A stretch of 64,000 nucleotides of DNA from Maribellus comscasis (GCF_009762775.1 NZ_CP046401.1:2480001-2544000), one strand, 5' to 3'. Numbered from the stretch's first letter, positions 27,513 through 36,184 are shown. Notes: generated from the letters alone by a model not told the origin. Numbers and translations: made by a program.

Positions 27513-27897
27513 TTTTTTTGCGTATTGAAATTCTTAATAAAAATTTTACCGATTAAATTAATCAAATATTTCCATTAGGGGCTTAATTCACACCAAACTT
27601 TCTCAAATCAGGTTCCAACTAACAGGGGAGTTGAACAGGACAAAAATGCTATTTTCGATTTTTTTATGGAAATTTTTAAAATCCTTGGTATCGAGGAGTG
27701 TTCATATAAGTTTTGTGAATTCGCAGGTTGTAACTTTCCTTCTATTTTCAACAACATCGAAATTTTCCCAACTATTCAAAAGAGAATGAACAACTTAAAA
27801 AGATTACAATGCATTTTAGGATTGTACAATTTTTACTAATGGATATTTGATGAAGAGTGTGGCGGCAAATACCACCTAAACTGAGTTTCATGAACAT

Positions 27898-27936
27898 AAC
27901 AGATTCATACTCTCAACTAGTTACTATGAATCTGTT
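27898..27936. repeat. 12-bp perfect inverted repeat
   Basis: AACAGATTCATA (27898-27909) and TATGAATCTGTT (27925-27936) are exact inverses separated by 15 nt. No T-tract follows on either strand, so it is not a typical terminator; it could be an operator or an RNA hairpin. The rest of the gap 27513-27989 shows no convincing gene. Confidence 0.6.
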
Positions 27937-27989
27937 GTACATCTATTTACAAATTGGATTGTGACTTCTTAGTGCTAAATGGGAAGTTG

Positions 27990-28020
27990 AAAAGCCGAGT
28001 CATTTCTGAATCGGCTTTTT
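27990..28020 (-). terminator. Rho-independent terminator
   Basis: AAAAGCCGA and TCGGCTTTT pair over 9 bp around a 12-nt loop, flanked by T-runs. It lies 13 bp beyond the stop codon of the minus-strand gene at 28033 and should end that transcript. Confidence 0.75.
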
Positions 28021-28032
28021 ATGTCTTTATTA

Positions 28033-29547
28033 TTACCTGCGTCCTGATCTTCCGCCGGAAGACGACCGCGACTGACTGCTTTTGCTTTTGGCAGAAACGC
28101 CTGAACTTCTGCTTCCGGAGTTACGACTGCTTCTGCTTGAAACGCTTGAATTTCTGCTTCCGGACGACACTTTTGACCGGGATACGCTTTTGGAGGCTGA
28201 AGACCTTGACGACACTTTGGGCTGTCTGTAAGAACTTCCGGAATTTGAAGACCTTGATGATACCTTTGGCTTAGTCGCCGACTTGTTTGAATAGCCAGAT
28301 GAACGATTGGGTTGTCTGTAACTCTGACGGGCAGATGCTGATCCCGACGTTCTGTTATTTCGTATTGTTGATGACTTTTGTTGTACTCCCGTTTTTTTAT
28401 TTGCCGAAGTACGTGTACCGATCCTGTCTACCGAAGTGCTCCTAGTGCCTGACCTTTGAGTTACTGCACTTTTATTTCCCCGGGCAGTGTTTGTTGAAGA
28501 ACTCCCGGAGCGTATTGTTGATGACTTTCGTGTATTTTCTACTCCCCTGCTGGCTTGGGATCTTGTCCGTGTCTGCGATGATACGCCTGAAACAGTTCTT
28601 CTTCCGGAATTTGAATTGTAGTTTGAAGTGTTTCTGGCAGACTTCAGATTGTTCGTTCTTCCGGAATTTGACTTGTTAACTCCCGTACTTCTTCTGGCTG
28701 CTGTCCTGTAAAGGTCGTCTCCTCTTTTCCTCAAATCAGGGCGGGAGTAAGTTGCTCTGTAGTTTCCTTGTTTGATTCTGACATTCACTTTAGGAGAATA
28801 TGAGCGCACCCGGCTGTAATAGAAATCGTGATAACGATGGTAACGATGATGATTCCAATAGCGATAGTGCGAGTGATAATAGTGGTTAAAATGGCTGTGA
28901 TAGCCATAGTACGTATGCCAGTAATAAGGGCGCCACGGATTCCAGTAGGAAGGATAATATCCCCACCTCCAGGCTGAATGCCAGCAAACGTAACCGGGAC
29001 GAAAGATAAACCGGATAATTGGCCAGGTTGCAACCTGGTAGGTAGTAACTGTAACCGGTGTTGGAGTTGTTACTACTACTGTACCTCCCATGTAACCCGG
29101 ATTGGGCGTTTCCTGGCTATCGGCATAGATGGGTTCAACAATATAGTTAGGCCCGTATAATGCTTCGTCGCCAATAAGTTGTATCCTGGCTGTCCCGTCT
29201 TCAAAACGTTGAACCGTAAAAACAGCAATGTCTTGTGTTTCATTCCTGTTTAGTTGCGTTCTTAAAACGATGGTATGAAAATCTCCGTCAACATAATCCA
29301 TCACAGAGATATAATCAACAAAATTATCTCCATTCAAATCGAGATTATTAATATGCGAATTTTGATCGTTCAGGCTTCTTTCAAAACCTTCAAGCGTTTC
29401 TGACTCCTGGAATAATTTCATTGTTGCATAGAGGTTCAGGTTGTCACCAGGTAAACCCAGATATTCATCCTGATAATTACTTGCTGTTGTATAACCCGCA
29501 AATGAGGTAAGGATTGCAAGAATAGATATGAAGATTAATTTTTTCAT
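28033..29547 (-). CDS. Secreted protein with aromatic/His-rich middle and long Ser/Arg-rich tail
   Basis: 504 residues from the ATG at 29547 (MKKLIFISILAILTSFAGYT), a good signal peptide; an in-frame ATG further upstream puts 27 atypical residues in front. After a globular N-terminal part with a Ca-loop-like DLNGDNFVD comes a Pro/Thr/Val stretch. Then come about 80 residues dominated by Trp, Tyr and His (for example YHSHFNHYYHSHYRYW), and about 230 residues rich in Ser, Arg, Gly and Asn to the end. I do not recognise a family. The composition suggests an envelope or extracellular matrix or adhesive protein. The very basic tail could bind polyanions. Confidence 0.8.
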   Translation of the reverse strand: MKKLIFISILAILTSFAGYTTASNYQDEYLGLPGDNLNLYATMKLFQESETLEGFERSLNDQNSHINNLDLNGDNFVDYISVMDYVDGDFHTIVLRTQLNRNETQDIAVFTVQRFEDGTARIQLIGDEALYGPNYIVEPIYADSQETPNPGYMGGTVVVTTPTPVTVTTYQVATWPIIRFIFRPGYVCWHSAWRWGYYPSYWNPWRPYYWHTYYGYHSHFNHYYHSHYRYWNHHRYHRYHDFYYSRVRSYSPKVNVRIKQGNYRATYSRPDLRKRGDDLYRTAARRSTGVNKSNSGRTNNLKSARNTSNYNSNSGRRTVSGVSSQTRTRSQASRGVENTRKSSTIRSGSSSTNTARGNKSAVTQRSGTRSTSVDRIGTRTSANKKTGVQQKSSTIRNNRTSGSASARQSYRQPNRSSGYSNKSATKPKVSSRSSNSGSSYRQPKVSSRSSASKSVSRSKVSSGSRNSSVSSRSSRNSGSRSSGVSAKSKSSQSRSSSGGRSGRR

Positions 29548-29690
29548 GACTTTAGGTATTAAATGATACTGTTTCTGACATATTGAAATGCAAAACTCGT
29601 ACCATTCATCCAAAAGAACACTAATCACCTAATAATCAACCTATAAAAATAGATATTTGTTGATAGTTTCTAAATAGTTTAAAATTTAGA

Positions 29691-29926
29691 TGTGATTTAA
29701 GTAATTGAAAAATGACTGTCTTGATACAATGCTAAATCACACGAAACTTTTACATATTAAGCTGCGTGAGCACAAGAAATGATTGTTGGCTTTAGTGACC
29801 TTATTTTTATACTTTTTTTGAAACAAAAATGCCTGAGAAGGCATGAAAAATACAAAAACAGCGTTAAATCACACAAGCGTGGATATTTAAAATTGATAAA
29901 TTATATGTGATGTTTTTAATCACATA
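29691..29926. promoter_or_regulatory. Cluster of TGTGATT-type repeats in a divergent intergenic region
   Basis: TGTGATTTAA (29691-29700), CTAAATCACA (29732-29741) and TTAAATCACA (29865-29874) share one 10-bp motif in both orientations. TATGTGAT-(7 nt)-ATCACATA (29904-29926) is a perfect 8-bp inverted repeat of the related core. They lie between genes starting at 29547 (minus) and 29995 (plus). The core resembles CRP/FNR half-sites, but the palindrome spacing differs from the Escherichia coli CRP site. Confidence 0.55.
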
Positions 29927-29937
29927 CAGTTTTTGAG

Positions 29938-29945
29938 TAGATTTG
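29938..29945 (+). promoter_or_regulatory. -7 box (TAnnTTTG) of the DUF1080 gene promoter
   Basis: TAGATTTG matches the Bacteroidota -7 consensus exactly and lies 50-57 bp before the ATG at 29995, just downstream of the perfect palindrome at 29904-29926. No clear -33 TTTG is seen; the palindrome occupies that position, consistent with an activator site. Confidence 0.5.
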
Positions 29946-29994
29946 TATTTATTAAAAACAATATTGTCGTTTTACTAATAAAAATAGATATACT

Positions 29995-30981
29995 ATGAAC
30001 AAACTAAAAGCTTTCATTTTACTATTTGTATTTATTCTAGTTGGTTTTATTTCTGCACAGGCGCAACGCGTTGAAAGTGACTCGCCATTAATTGGCAAAT
30101 GGGATCTCACCATAAATATGACTGAAGACCAGATAGAAAATCTCGGACTTTTCAGACATGGATTAATGGCTTCTGACGGTTTCCCGGGATGGCTCCGGGT
30201 AAAATTATCTGGTTTCTCTACGCTTACCGGATACTATGTTGGGTATGAAGGCAGTGCAAGGCCAATTGCTGAAGTTGTTTATGATGAAAGCGAGGATAAA
30301 TATCATTTTACCATTCCTCCTCAATGGATGGATATCGACGATCTTTATTTTGAGTTTACTTTAAAAGACGATAAGCTCTCTGGTTATCAGATGCTGAATG
30401 GCAACAAATTAGAGTGGACTGGTGTTCGGGCTCCGTCACTGGAAAGAGAAGAACCACCGATTTGGGGAAATCCCATCAATCTGATCACCGAAAACATGGA
30501 CAGATGGATAATTCCGGCGAACAACAAATTTCAGATGATTGATGGTGTAATGGTAAACACCGAATCGGGCGGCAATCTGATTTCCAACCAGAAATTTAAT
30601 GATTTTAAACTCAGTGTAGAATTCAGATATCCCGCAGGAAGTAACAGTGGAATTTATCTTCGTGGCCGTCATGAACTTCAGATTGAAGATTCAAAAGGAA
30701 GAACAGATGAAGTAAGTATTGGTGGTATTTACGGTTTTATTGCACCATCGGTTTATGCCGCTAATAAACCGGGAGAATGGCAGACTTACGAAGTAACACT
30801 TGTTGGCCGCCATGTTACCGTTGTACTAAATGGAAAAGAAGTTATTTCGAATCGCCCTATTCCGGGAATTACAGGTGGATCGCTCGATAGCAAAGAAGGA
30901 GAACCCGGACCAATCATGATCCAGGGTGATCACGGACCAGTGGAATTTCGCAAGTTTGTTATTACACCGTCAGTTAACTAG
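29995..30981 (+). CDS. Secreted DUF1080 (3-keto-disaccharide hydrolase domain) protein
   Basis: A 328-residue protein with a signal peptide ending FISAQAQ. The N-terminal half (about residues 30-150) is a lipocalin-like beta domain (LIGKWDLTINM, GWLRVKLSGFSTLTGYYVGY). The C-terminal half is DUF1080, a concanavalin-like fold: FNDFKLSVEFRYPAGSNSGI, YLRGRHELQIEDS, GEWQTYEVTLVGRHVTVVLN. DUF1080 proteins bind or cleave glycans, and some hydrolyse 3-keto-glycosides. The substrate here is unknown. Confidence 0.88.
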   Translation: MNKLKAFILLFVFILVGFISAQAQRVESDSPLIGKWDLTINMTEDQIENLGLFRHGLMASDGFPGWLRVKLSGFSTLTGYYVGYEGSARPIAEVVYDESEDKYHFTIPPQWMDIDDLYFEFTLKDDKLSGYQMLNGNKLEWTGVRAPSLEREEPPIWGNPINLITENMDRWIIPANNKFQMIDGVMVNTESGGNLISNQKFNDFKLSVEFRYPAGSNSGIYLRGRHELQIEDSKGRTDEVSIGGIYGFIAPSVYAANKPGEWQTYEVTLVGRHVTVVLNGKEVISNRPIPGITGGSLDSKEGEPGPIMIQGDHGPVEFRKFVITPSVN

Positions 30982-31471
30982 TTGCTCTATAAATATTCAC
31001 GCAAAAAAAAAATAAAGTTCGCTATATTATTTTGGGTTGCAACTCCTTACAACAAGAGGAGCCAGCTCAAAAAGCCGAAAATCTTCCAAAAAAAGAAAAA
31101 ACACTGAAAATCTGTGACATTAATGATTTTCAGTGTTTCCAAATAAACCATCAAAAACCTCACAGATGCCTTTTCTCTGTGCGCTATGATGCAGAAGATT
31201 TCTCTAAAATATACTATAACCCATAGGTGAATTCTTTTACTAATCTCAAAAATCGGGTGAGAAATACGATGAATGTTCATAATAAGAAAATTACAAAGGA
31301 AAAGCCGGCCAACAAGCAAACGAAGTAACTTCAAACATTCCTGACGTTTCCCAATTTTATGGAACAACCCATCTAAAGCGAATTATCCATCAAAAAAAGA
31401 ATTCTCCTTTTTGATCTTGCTTTCGTTCTGTCCCTGACTCTTTTTCTTCAACGATCAATCAGAAACTAAAA
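30982..31471. other. Intergenic stretch with a strong hairpin
   Basis: About 490 bp between the DUF1080 gene and the convergent DUF4625 operon. It holds the 14-bp hairpin at 31099-31138 and a weaker A/T hairpin near 31390-31414. A short frame near 31032 begins GCNSLQQEEPAQKAENLPKK, like a lipoprotein start, but has no signal peptide in frame and soon turns into the hairpin. I call no gene here. Confidence 0.5.
31099..31138 (-). terminator. Strong hairpin, terminator-like on the minus strand
   Basis: AAACACTGAAAATC and GATTTTCAGTGTTT are perfect 14-bp inverses with a 12-nt loop. On the minus strand the stem is followed by a U-rich tract, the complement of the A-run at 31087-31098. It lies about 330 bp beyond the last gene of the metal operon. 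On the plus strand no T-tract follows. Confidence 0.65.
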
Positions 31472-31960
31472 TTACCTCCTCAAAATCTTAATGCTCAGTC
31501 CTCTTTGCACCGACCATCCTTCTTTATCAACCAGGCTGATAAAAAAATGATAATCGCCCTCATCAAATTCACCATCGCTGTCGCTTTCAGGAATAGATAC
31601 CTCCTCCGAAGCTTCGTAAGCATCGAGTCCTTCCGGTATTTCAAAATCTTCTATAAAAACAAAAGCATTTACAGCATCTTTTATTTCATCCAAACTACAC
31701 TCTGATACTTCGGTGCTATGTGAATGATGATCAAAATTATTGTGAATATCTATACTATACGATCCCAGCTCAGCATTATCGGTAAAAAGCATTTTTAATG
31801 TAAAGGTTTCGCCAAAATAAAGCGTATCACAATTAAGCGGAAATGCACCTGAAATTGTCAAATCAATTTCTGGTTTCACGTCGTCTATATCATCTTCAGA
31901 ACATGTAGTAAAAACAAACAAAACCAAACATAATCCTGGAAATATTTTTAAAGCTTTCAT
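31472..31960 (-). CDS. DUF4625 lipoprotein (short)
   Basis: A 162-residue protein with lipobox FTTC (Cys20), then an acidic linker (SEDDIDDVKPEIDL) and an Ig-like DUF4625 domain (FGETFTLKMLFTDNAELGSY, GDYHFFISLVDKEGW). A His-rich element (NNFDHHSHSTEVSEC) sits in the domain. It is last in the operon with the TonB receptor and a second DUF4625 gene. I infer a surface metal-binding or receptor-accessory role. Confidence 0.82.
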   Translation of the reverse strand: MKALKIFPGLCLVLFVFTTCSEDDIDDVKPEIDLTISGAFPLNCDTLYFGETFTLKMLFTDNAELGSYSIDIHNNFDHHSHSTEVSECSLDEIKDAVNAFVFIEDFEIPEGLDAYEASEEVSIPESDSDGEFDEGDYHFFISLVDKEGWSVQRGLSIKILRR

Positions 31961-32024
31961 TTCAAAAAATTTTAGATTAAACAGAACAGTTGTACGAAAC
32001 TACTGCCCTGCCTGTTCTTTATTC

Positions 32025-32843
32025 TCAATAATTAATAACTATCGGATAGTGGTCTAAATAAGCCCAGTTTGCTTTCGCGTCTTTACTTTTCACAAGGATG
32101 TAATAATTCCCTGATTTCCATGCGTTATCGCCTTCAATAGCAGCCGGTGTCATGTTATTATCATTTTCAGCTCCAACTACAATCGATGCTGTAAATTCTG
32201 TTTCATCCGGATCGTCAAAATCGTGGGTATGAAGCATTACAATAACAGCAGTATTATCTCCGGCAACATCAGCATCTGCAATATTATCTGATTCGTAAAC
32301 CAGCGCAACAAGCAACCCGGCAAGTGAAATATTATCGGTAACCGTTCCTGAAATGGTAATTGTTTCCCCCGATGAAAAACTTGTTCCACTTTCAGGTGCT
32401 GATGAAATGGTTATTTCAGGAGCTTCTTCATCTGCTAATTCTTCTATCTCAATTTCATCTTCCACTGTTGTTTGATAACCTTCCTGGTCGGTTACTGTAA
32501 TATGGACATGATAGGTACCAATAGGAGTATCTTCAGGAATGTCTACGTGTTTATGAAAAGTGGTACTTTTCAATCCTGCAAATTCAGTAAAAGTAGAATC
32601 AATTTCATCGCTACTGCCTTCTTCCTGATGAATTTCCACTTCTACAACATCGATTCTGCCTTCTGCTTCAATAAGTGCTTCAATATGTAAATCGGCACCT
32701 GCGTAAGCAACGTGGTTATCACTAATTCCCAGTTCCAAATCGCTTATAACAGGTCTGTCAGGATTTTCTTTATCACAAGAAGTAATAAAAAGCATCATTG
32801 TCGCTACAAATAATAGTGCGATTGTTTTAATTGTCGTTTTCAT
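32025..32843 (-). CDS. DUF4625 lipoprotein (long, two beta domains)
   Basis: 272 residues from the ATG at 32843 (MKTTIKTIALLF), lipobox FITSC (Cys23). A first Ig-like domain contains YAGADLHIEALIEAEGRIDV, FHKHVDIPEDTPIGTYHVHI and VTDQEGY. A second domain (SSGETITISGTVTDNISLAG) ends with the same YYILVKSKDAKANW motif type as the shorter paralogue. It starts 25 bp after the TonB receptor stop. It is probably an outer-membrane partner of that receptor. Confidence 0.82.
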   Translation of the reverse strand: MKTTIKTIALLFVATMMLFITSCDKENPDRPVISDLELGISDNHVAYAGADLHIEALIEAEGRIDVVEVEIHQEEGSSDEIDSTFTEFAGLKSTTFHKHVDIPEDTPIGTYHVHITVTDQEGYQTTVEDEIEIEELADEEAPEITISSAPESGTSFSSGETITISGTVTDNISLAGLLVALVYESDNIADADVAGDNTAVIVMLHTHDFDDPDETEFTASIVVGAENDNNMTPAAIEGDNAWKSGNYYILVKSKDAKANWAYLDHYPIVINY

Positions 32844-32868
32844 AGAATTCAAACTTTTAAAGTTCATT

Positions 32869-35283
32869 TTACTTTTTAAAATTGTTATTAAATGGAATAT
32901 TAATGTTTAAGACAAAATTTCTTCCTGCCTCCGGCACATTAATCAGCCGGTAATAACTTGTATGATTGAAATATTTCCTGTTGAACAAGTTTTGAATTTG
33001 AAAAGCAATGGATATTTTCTGATTTCGAAATCCGACATCTCCCCCCAACGAAAGATTAACCACCTGATATCCCGGTGTTTTTTCCTCGGGTGCCACAATT
33101 CGGGTTTGACGGGCAACCAGCTTGTAGTCAACTGAAAAATAAGGACTTTTGAACCAGCCTATATTTTCCTTCGAATATTTCGCATTAAACAGCAAGGATG
33201 CCGGCGGTGAAAACGGCAAGGTAAAACCTTTCTTTTCTCCCGAAAGCTGCTCGGAATAAACATACTCTCCAATCATTCCAACCGTCAACGGATTAAATAC
33301 GCGATAGTGCACATGAATTTCGCCACCAAAACGGAGTACTTCGCTTTGCATATAATAGAAAACCTGGTTCCCATTTCCATACAAACGATCGTGTTCTGAC
33401 GTAGGATTCAAATAAATGTAATTCGGGAAATAATTTACAAACGGGCTAAGGCCGACTGCAAAATCCCCGGAATTGTATTCTCCGCCCAAATCCAGTTGAT
33501 ACGAAACCTCAGCTGACAAATCAGGGTCGCCAACTTCGTAACTAAAGCGGTGGTAATTTACACCATTAGCCGCCAGTTCTTTTGCAATTGGCATTCGGAA
33601 ACTTTTCCCGATGTTGGCTTTCAGACTTACTTTTTCCCAATTCTGATTAAAACCAACCGACCACGAAATATTGTGGAAAATTCTTGTCATTTCCGGTGCA
33701 CGTTGCAAATAGCTCCAAACGGTATCGTCATCGGTTACAACCGGGCTTGGAAACCAATCAGAATACTCTTCCGTGTTTATTTCTCCATAATCAAAGCGCA
33801 AGCCAGCCTGTAAAATGCTGTTGGGCGATAAATAATATTTTCCATATAAAAATGTCCCTGCAGCAATTTGTGTAAAAGCCGGAATTATAAATCCCCTGCC
33901 ACCAATATCGTTATTCTGAAATTCCGAGTTTACGCCAGCTGTCAACGATAAACTCTCAATCGTCTCAAAAGAAACTTTCAGGTTACCGGAGTATACATCC
34001 TTATCAAACTGTCGTTCCAAATCGGCATCAAACGACATCGTATCAGGAAAGTTTGCCGGCATGTAACCATGGCTCACATACTGGCTCCATTCTTTTCTTG
34101 AATTGTTCTGAAAGCCAAGTTCCATTTCCACATTGAAATTTTCGCCGTGCCACTCGCTTTGGTTGGTAGCTTTTAAATGGCTCACCTCCTGATAAGGATA
34201 CTGAACATCTCTGCTGGAGCGATCGTGCAAAGCAGTATCTACATTTCTTGGTTCCAAACCGTGCGCATTGGCAAAAAAGCCACTTTTACTAAACAAATCA
34301 CTAAAATAAAACCGTGTTGTAAACTGCTGCCCGATGGCTCCGAACGAAAGATGAAAATCCTGTTCGTTTCCAGCGGTATTTCGTAAAAAGTTTTTGTAAA
34401 GTGCTGCCTTGTATGAATAAATTTCGACTCTATCCGTAGGAACACGATAATCGCCATAATCGAGTAAAGTAACTCGACCGGTAAAGTAAAGCGCCTTTTT
34501 CCGGGCAAAAACATCAACCGATGTTCCGAGTAAATCGTTGTTGCTTTTTCCGGTTAAATCAACCGAGCCACCATACGAGTTTTCAGCTGGAACATCGAGT
34601 TGTTTTATATTGATAACACCGCCAATAGCATCCGAACCAAACATTAACGAAGCTGGACCTTTTACTACTTCCACGCGATCGACGGCGTACTGATCAATTT
34701 CCAAACCATGGTCTTCGCCCCATTGTTGGCCTTCATGTTTTATTCCATTTTCGGCAACCACAATACGGTTAAATCCCAAGCCCCGAATTACGGGTTTCGA
34801 CTGGCCGGAACCAATGTCAATTGTACTTACTCCGGGCAAACGCTCCAGCGATTTCATTAGACTACCGGAAAGATTCATCTTCACAAAACGGTCGTTTACA
34901 ACTTCAATATTTCGCGAGTCTTCCCTTTTTTGCTTCTGCGCATAATTATCCTTTACCACAACTTCATTTAAAGTCATTACAGAAGGTTGCAATTTTATAT
35001 GAACATTCTGATCTGAACGTATTTTTAGTGTATCCCTGAAGGTCTTATAACCGACAAAAGATACACTGATGAAATATGTTCCGGCCTTCAATTCAGAAAA
35101 AGAAAAGTGACCATCAGCGTCTGTAACTGTTCCTTTTTTTCCGGAAGATAAAACAACAGAAGCACCGGGTAAAACACTGTTATCGTTATCGGTAACAGCT
35201 CCCGACAAAATGTATAAGTCCTGGGCATTTATTGCCGAACCCAAAATAAAGATGGCAACAAATACCCCACAAAGTTTTCTCAT
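32869..35283 (-). CDS. TonB-dependent receptor, probably for metal (zinc) uptake
   Basis: An 804-residue protein: signal peptide, carboxypeptidase-D-like domain (LSGAVTDNDNSVLPGASVVL), plug (VIRGLGFNRIVVAENGIKHE, VEVVKGPASLMFGSDAIGG) and a 22-strand-type barrel ending NINIPFNNNFKK. It lacks the SusC-specific motifs. It lies in an operon led by a Fur-family regulator and a His/Cys-rich small protein, with an upstream palindrome shared with COG0523 genes. A ZnuD-like zinc role is therefore the best inference; copper or another metal is possible. Confidence 0.88.
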   Translation of the reverse strand: MRKLCGVFVAIFILGSAINAQDLYILSGAVTDNDNSVLPGASVVLSSGKKGTVTDADGHFSFSELKAGTYFISVSFVGYKTFRDTLKIRSDQNVHIKLQPSVMTLNEVVVKDNYAQKQKREDSRNIEVVNDRFVKMNLSGSLMKSLERLPGVSTIDIGSGQSKPVIRGLGFNRIVVAENGIKHEGQQWGEDHGLEIDQYAVDRVEVVKGPASLMFGSDAIGGVINIKQLDVPAENSYGGSVDLTGKSNNDLLGTSVDVFARKKALYFTGRVTLLDYGDYRVPTDRVEIYSYKAALYKNFLRNTAGNEQDFHLSFGAIGQQFTTRFYFSDLFSKSGFFANAHGLEPRNVDTALHDRSSRDVQYPYQEVSHLKATNQSEWHGENFNVEMELGFQNNSRKEWSQYVSHGYMPANFPDTMSFDADLERQFDKDVYSGNLKVSFETIESLSLTAGVNSEFQNNDIGGRGFIIPAFTQIAAGTFLYGKYYLSPNSILQAGLRFDYGEINTEEYSDWFPSPVVTDDDTVWSYLQRAPEMTRIFHNISWSVGFNQNWEKVSLKANIGKSFRMPIAKELAANGVNYHRFSYEVGDPDLSAEVSYQLDLGGEYNSGDFAVGLSPFVNYFPNYIYLNPTSEHDRLYGNGNQVFYYMQSEVLRFGGEIHVHYRVFNPLTVGMIGEYVYSEQLSGEKKGFTLPFSPPASLLFNAKYSKENIGWFKSPYFSVDYKLVARQTRIVAPEEKTPGYQVVNLSLGGDVGFRNQKISIAFQIQNLFNRKYFNHTSYYRLINVPEAGRNFVLNINIPFNNNFKK

Positions 35284-35327
35284 AAAACCTGTTATTCAAA
35301 TTTTAATAAAAATGGCGGGGGAAAATA

Positions 35328-35687
35328 TCAGGCAAAAAACGGTGGAGCCCGGGGAGAAGTAGAAAGAATAACTTCAAATGAAAATATATCTTGTACTCTT
35401 AAAGGCCTTACATCCCTTAGAAAATATTCGCAAAACAGATTATTAAATTCTCGGGGAAGGTCACTAAGCGTAAATTCGAAATCGCAAACAAAGCAATGCT
35501 CGTCTTTTTGGAAAACAGGATGCCCCGGTTCTTCCAAACTACAAATACCATGCGAACAATGATGTTTGTGCCCATGATGTTCGATAACGTGAAACGGCTG
35601 GTAAACACCTGGCAGCAAGAATACCAGCAAAAACGAAATGGCAATATATTTTTCTTCCTTATACAAGCTTATTTTGATTTTTTGCAA
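35328..35687 (-). CDS. Small His/Cys-rich membrane-anchored protein
   Basis: A 119-residue protein with one hydrophobic segment (ISFLLVFLLPGVYQPFHVIE). A metal-ligand cluster follows (EHHGHKHHCSHGICSLEEPG, then EHCFVCDFEF). The C-terminus is Pro-rich. Similar small proteins often precede metal TonB receptors in Bacteroidota; no named function is known to me. It overlaps the 3' end of the Fur gene by 19 bp and precedes the receptor by 44 bp, so all three are likely co-expressed. Confidence 0.7.
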   Translation of the reverse strand: MQKIKISLYKEEKYIAISFLLVFLLPGVYQPFHVIEHHGHKHHCSHGICSLEEPGHPVFQKDEHCFVCDFEFTLSDLPREFNNLFCEYFLRDVRPLRVQDIFSFEVILSTSPRAPPFFA

Positions 35688-36076
35688 GTACTACAAACGC
35701 CTTTAATTATTATTTCCGTTTCACTGGCTTCGAAGCCTTGTGGAACTTCAGGTTCGTTAACAGGAATATCATCAAGACAAATCACACTGTCACACTCTTT
35801 ACAATAAAAATGTGCATGTTTGCTTTTATGTGTTAAAGAATTATCGAGTGCATATTTTACCCTTTGGTTATCCACTACAATTTTGTGAATAATCTTTTTT
35901 TCAAGAAGTGTTTTAAACGAACGGTAAAACGTTGTTCTGTCGAAATGTCCACTCAATTCGTCCTTTATCTCATTCTCGGAAAGTGCAAGCCCCGATTCCA
36001 GCATCATCGATAAAATTCCTTCCCGGCAAGCTGTTCGCTTTAAATTATGCTCTTGTAAAATTTCCAGTGGTCCCAT
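35669..36076 (-). CDS. Fur family metalloregulator (Zur-like)
   Basis: 135 residues from the ATG at 36076 (MGPLEILQEHNLKRTACREG). An upstream ATG at 36094 would lie inside the operator-like palindrome 36090-36104. It has a winged-helix N-terminus (FDRTTFYRSFKTLLEKKIIH), then HAHFYCKECDSVICLDD with the first CxxC, and CSTCKK with the second, for structural zinc. It probably represses its own operon and the COG0523 operon through the shared palindromes. Specificity (Zur versus Fur) is inferred from the neighbouring ZIP and COG0523 genes. Confidence 0.85.
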   Translation of the reverse strand: MGPLEILQEHNLKRTACREGILSMMLESGLALSENEIKDELSGHFDRTTFYRSFKTLLEKKIIHKIVVDNQRVKYALDNSLTHKSKHAHFYCKECDSVICLDDIPVNEPEVPQGFEASETEIIIKGVCSTCKKSK

Positions 36077-36089
36077 AAAAACACGTAAA

Positions 36090-36104
36090 TGCAATAATGT
36101 TGCA
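36090..36104. promoter_or_regulatory. Zur-box-like palindrome upstream of the Fur-family gene
   Basis: TGCAATAATGTTGCA has TGCAA/TTGCA inverted arms. It is nearly the same as two 15-mers upstream of the first COG0523 gene (42661 and 42699). It lies 14 bp before the regulator's ATG, a position suited to autorepression. Confidence 0.65.
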
Positions 36105-36122
36105 AAAATAACGAAAATTATT

Positions 36123-36145
36123 GTATGAAATGAATTGTTTCATAC
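36123..36145. promoter_or_regulatory. Second palindrome upstream of the Fur-family gene
   Basis: GTATGAAA-(7 nt)-TTTCATAC is a perfect 8-bp inverted repeat 47-69 bp before the ATG at 36076. It differs from the TGCAA palindromes. It may bind a second regulator or be the Fur-family protein's own alternative site. Confidence 0.5.
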
Positions 36146-36184
36146 CTCATTTTTAAATTTTTATCCCTTTGCGACAGGTGTCGT

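Noticed and set aside
28491..29160. Plus-strand and alternative-frame ORFs across the Ser/Arg-rich gene
   Set aside because: The low-complexity composition of the real gene opens other frames by chance.
29904..29926. CRP site
   Set aside because: The half-sites TGTGA/TCACA are 9 nt apart, not the 6 nt of the Escherichia coli site; kept only as a generic palindrome.
31032..31226. Short plus-strand frame beginning GCNSLQQEEP, like a lipoprotein N-terminus
   Set aside because: There is no hydrophobic signal in the same frame and it runs straight through the 14-bp hairpin at 31099-31138; at most it is a relic of a small lipoprotein.
31047..31367. Minus-strand 106-codon frame across the hairpin
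   Set aside because: Its composition is irregular, with no domain or start context, and it overlaps the terminator-like stem; treated as chance.
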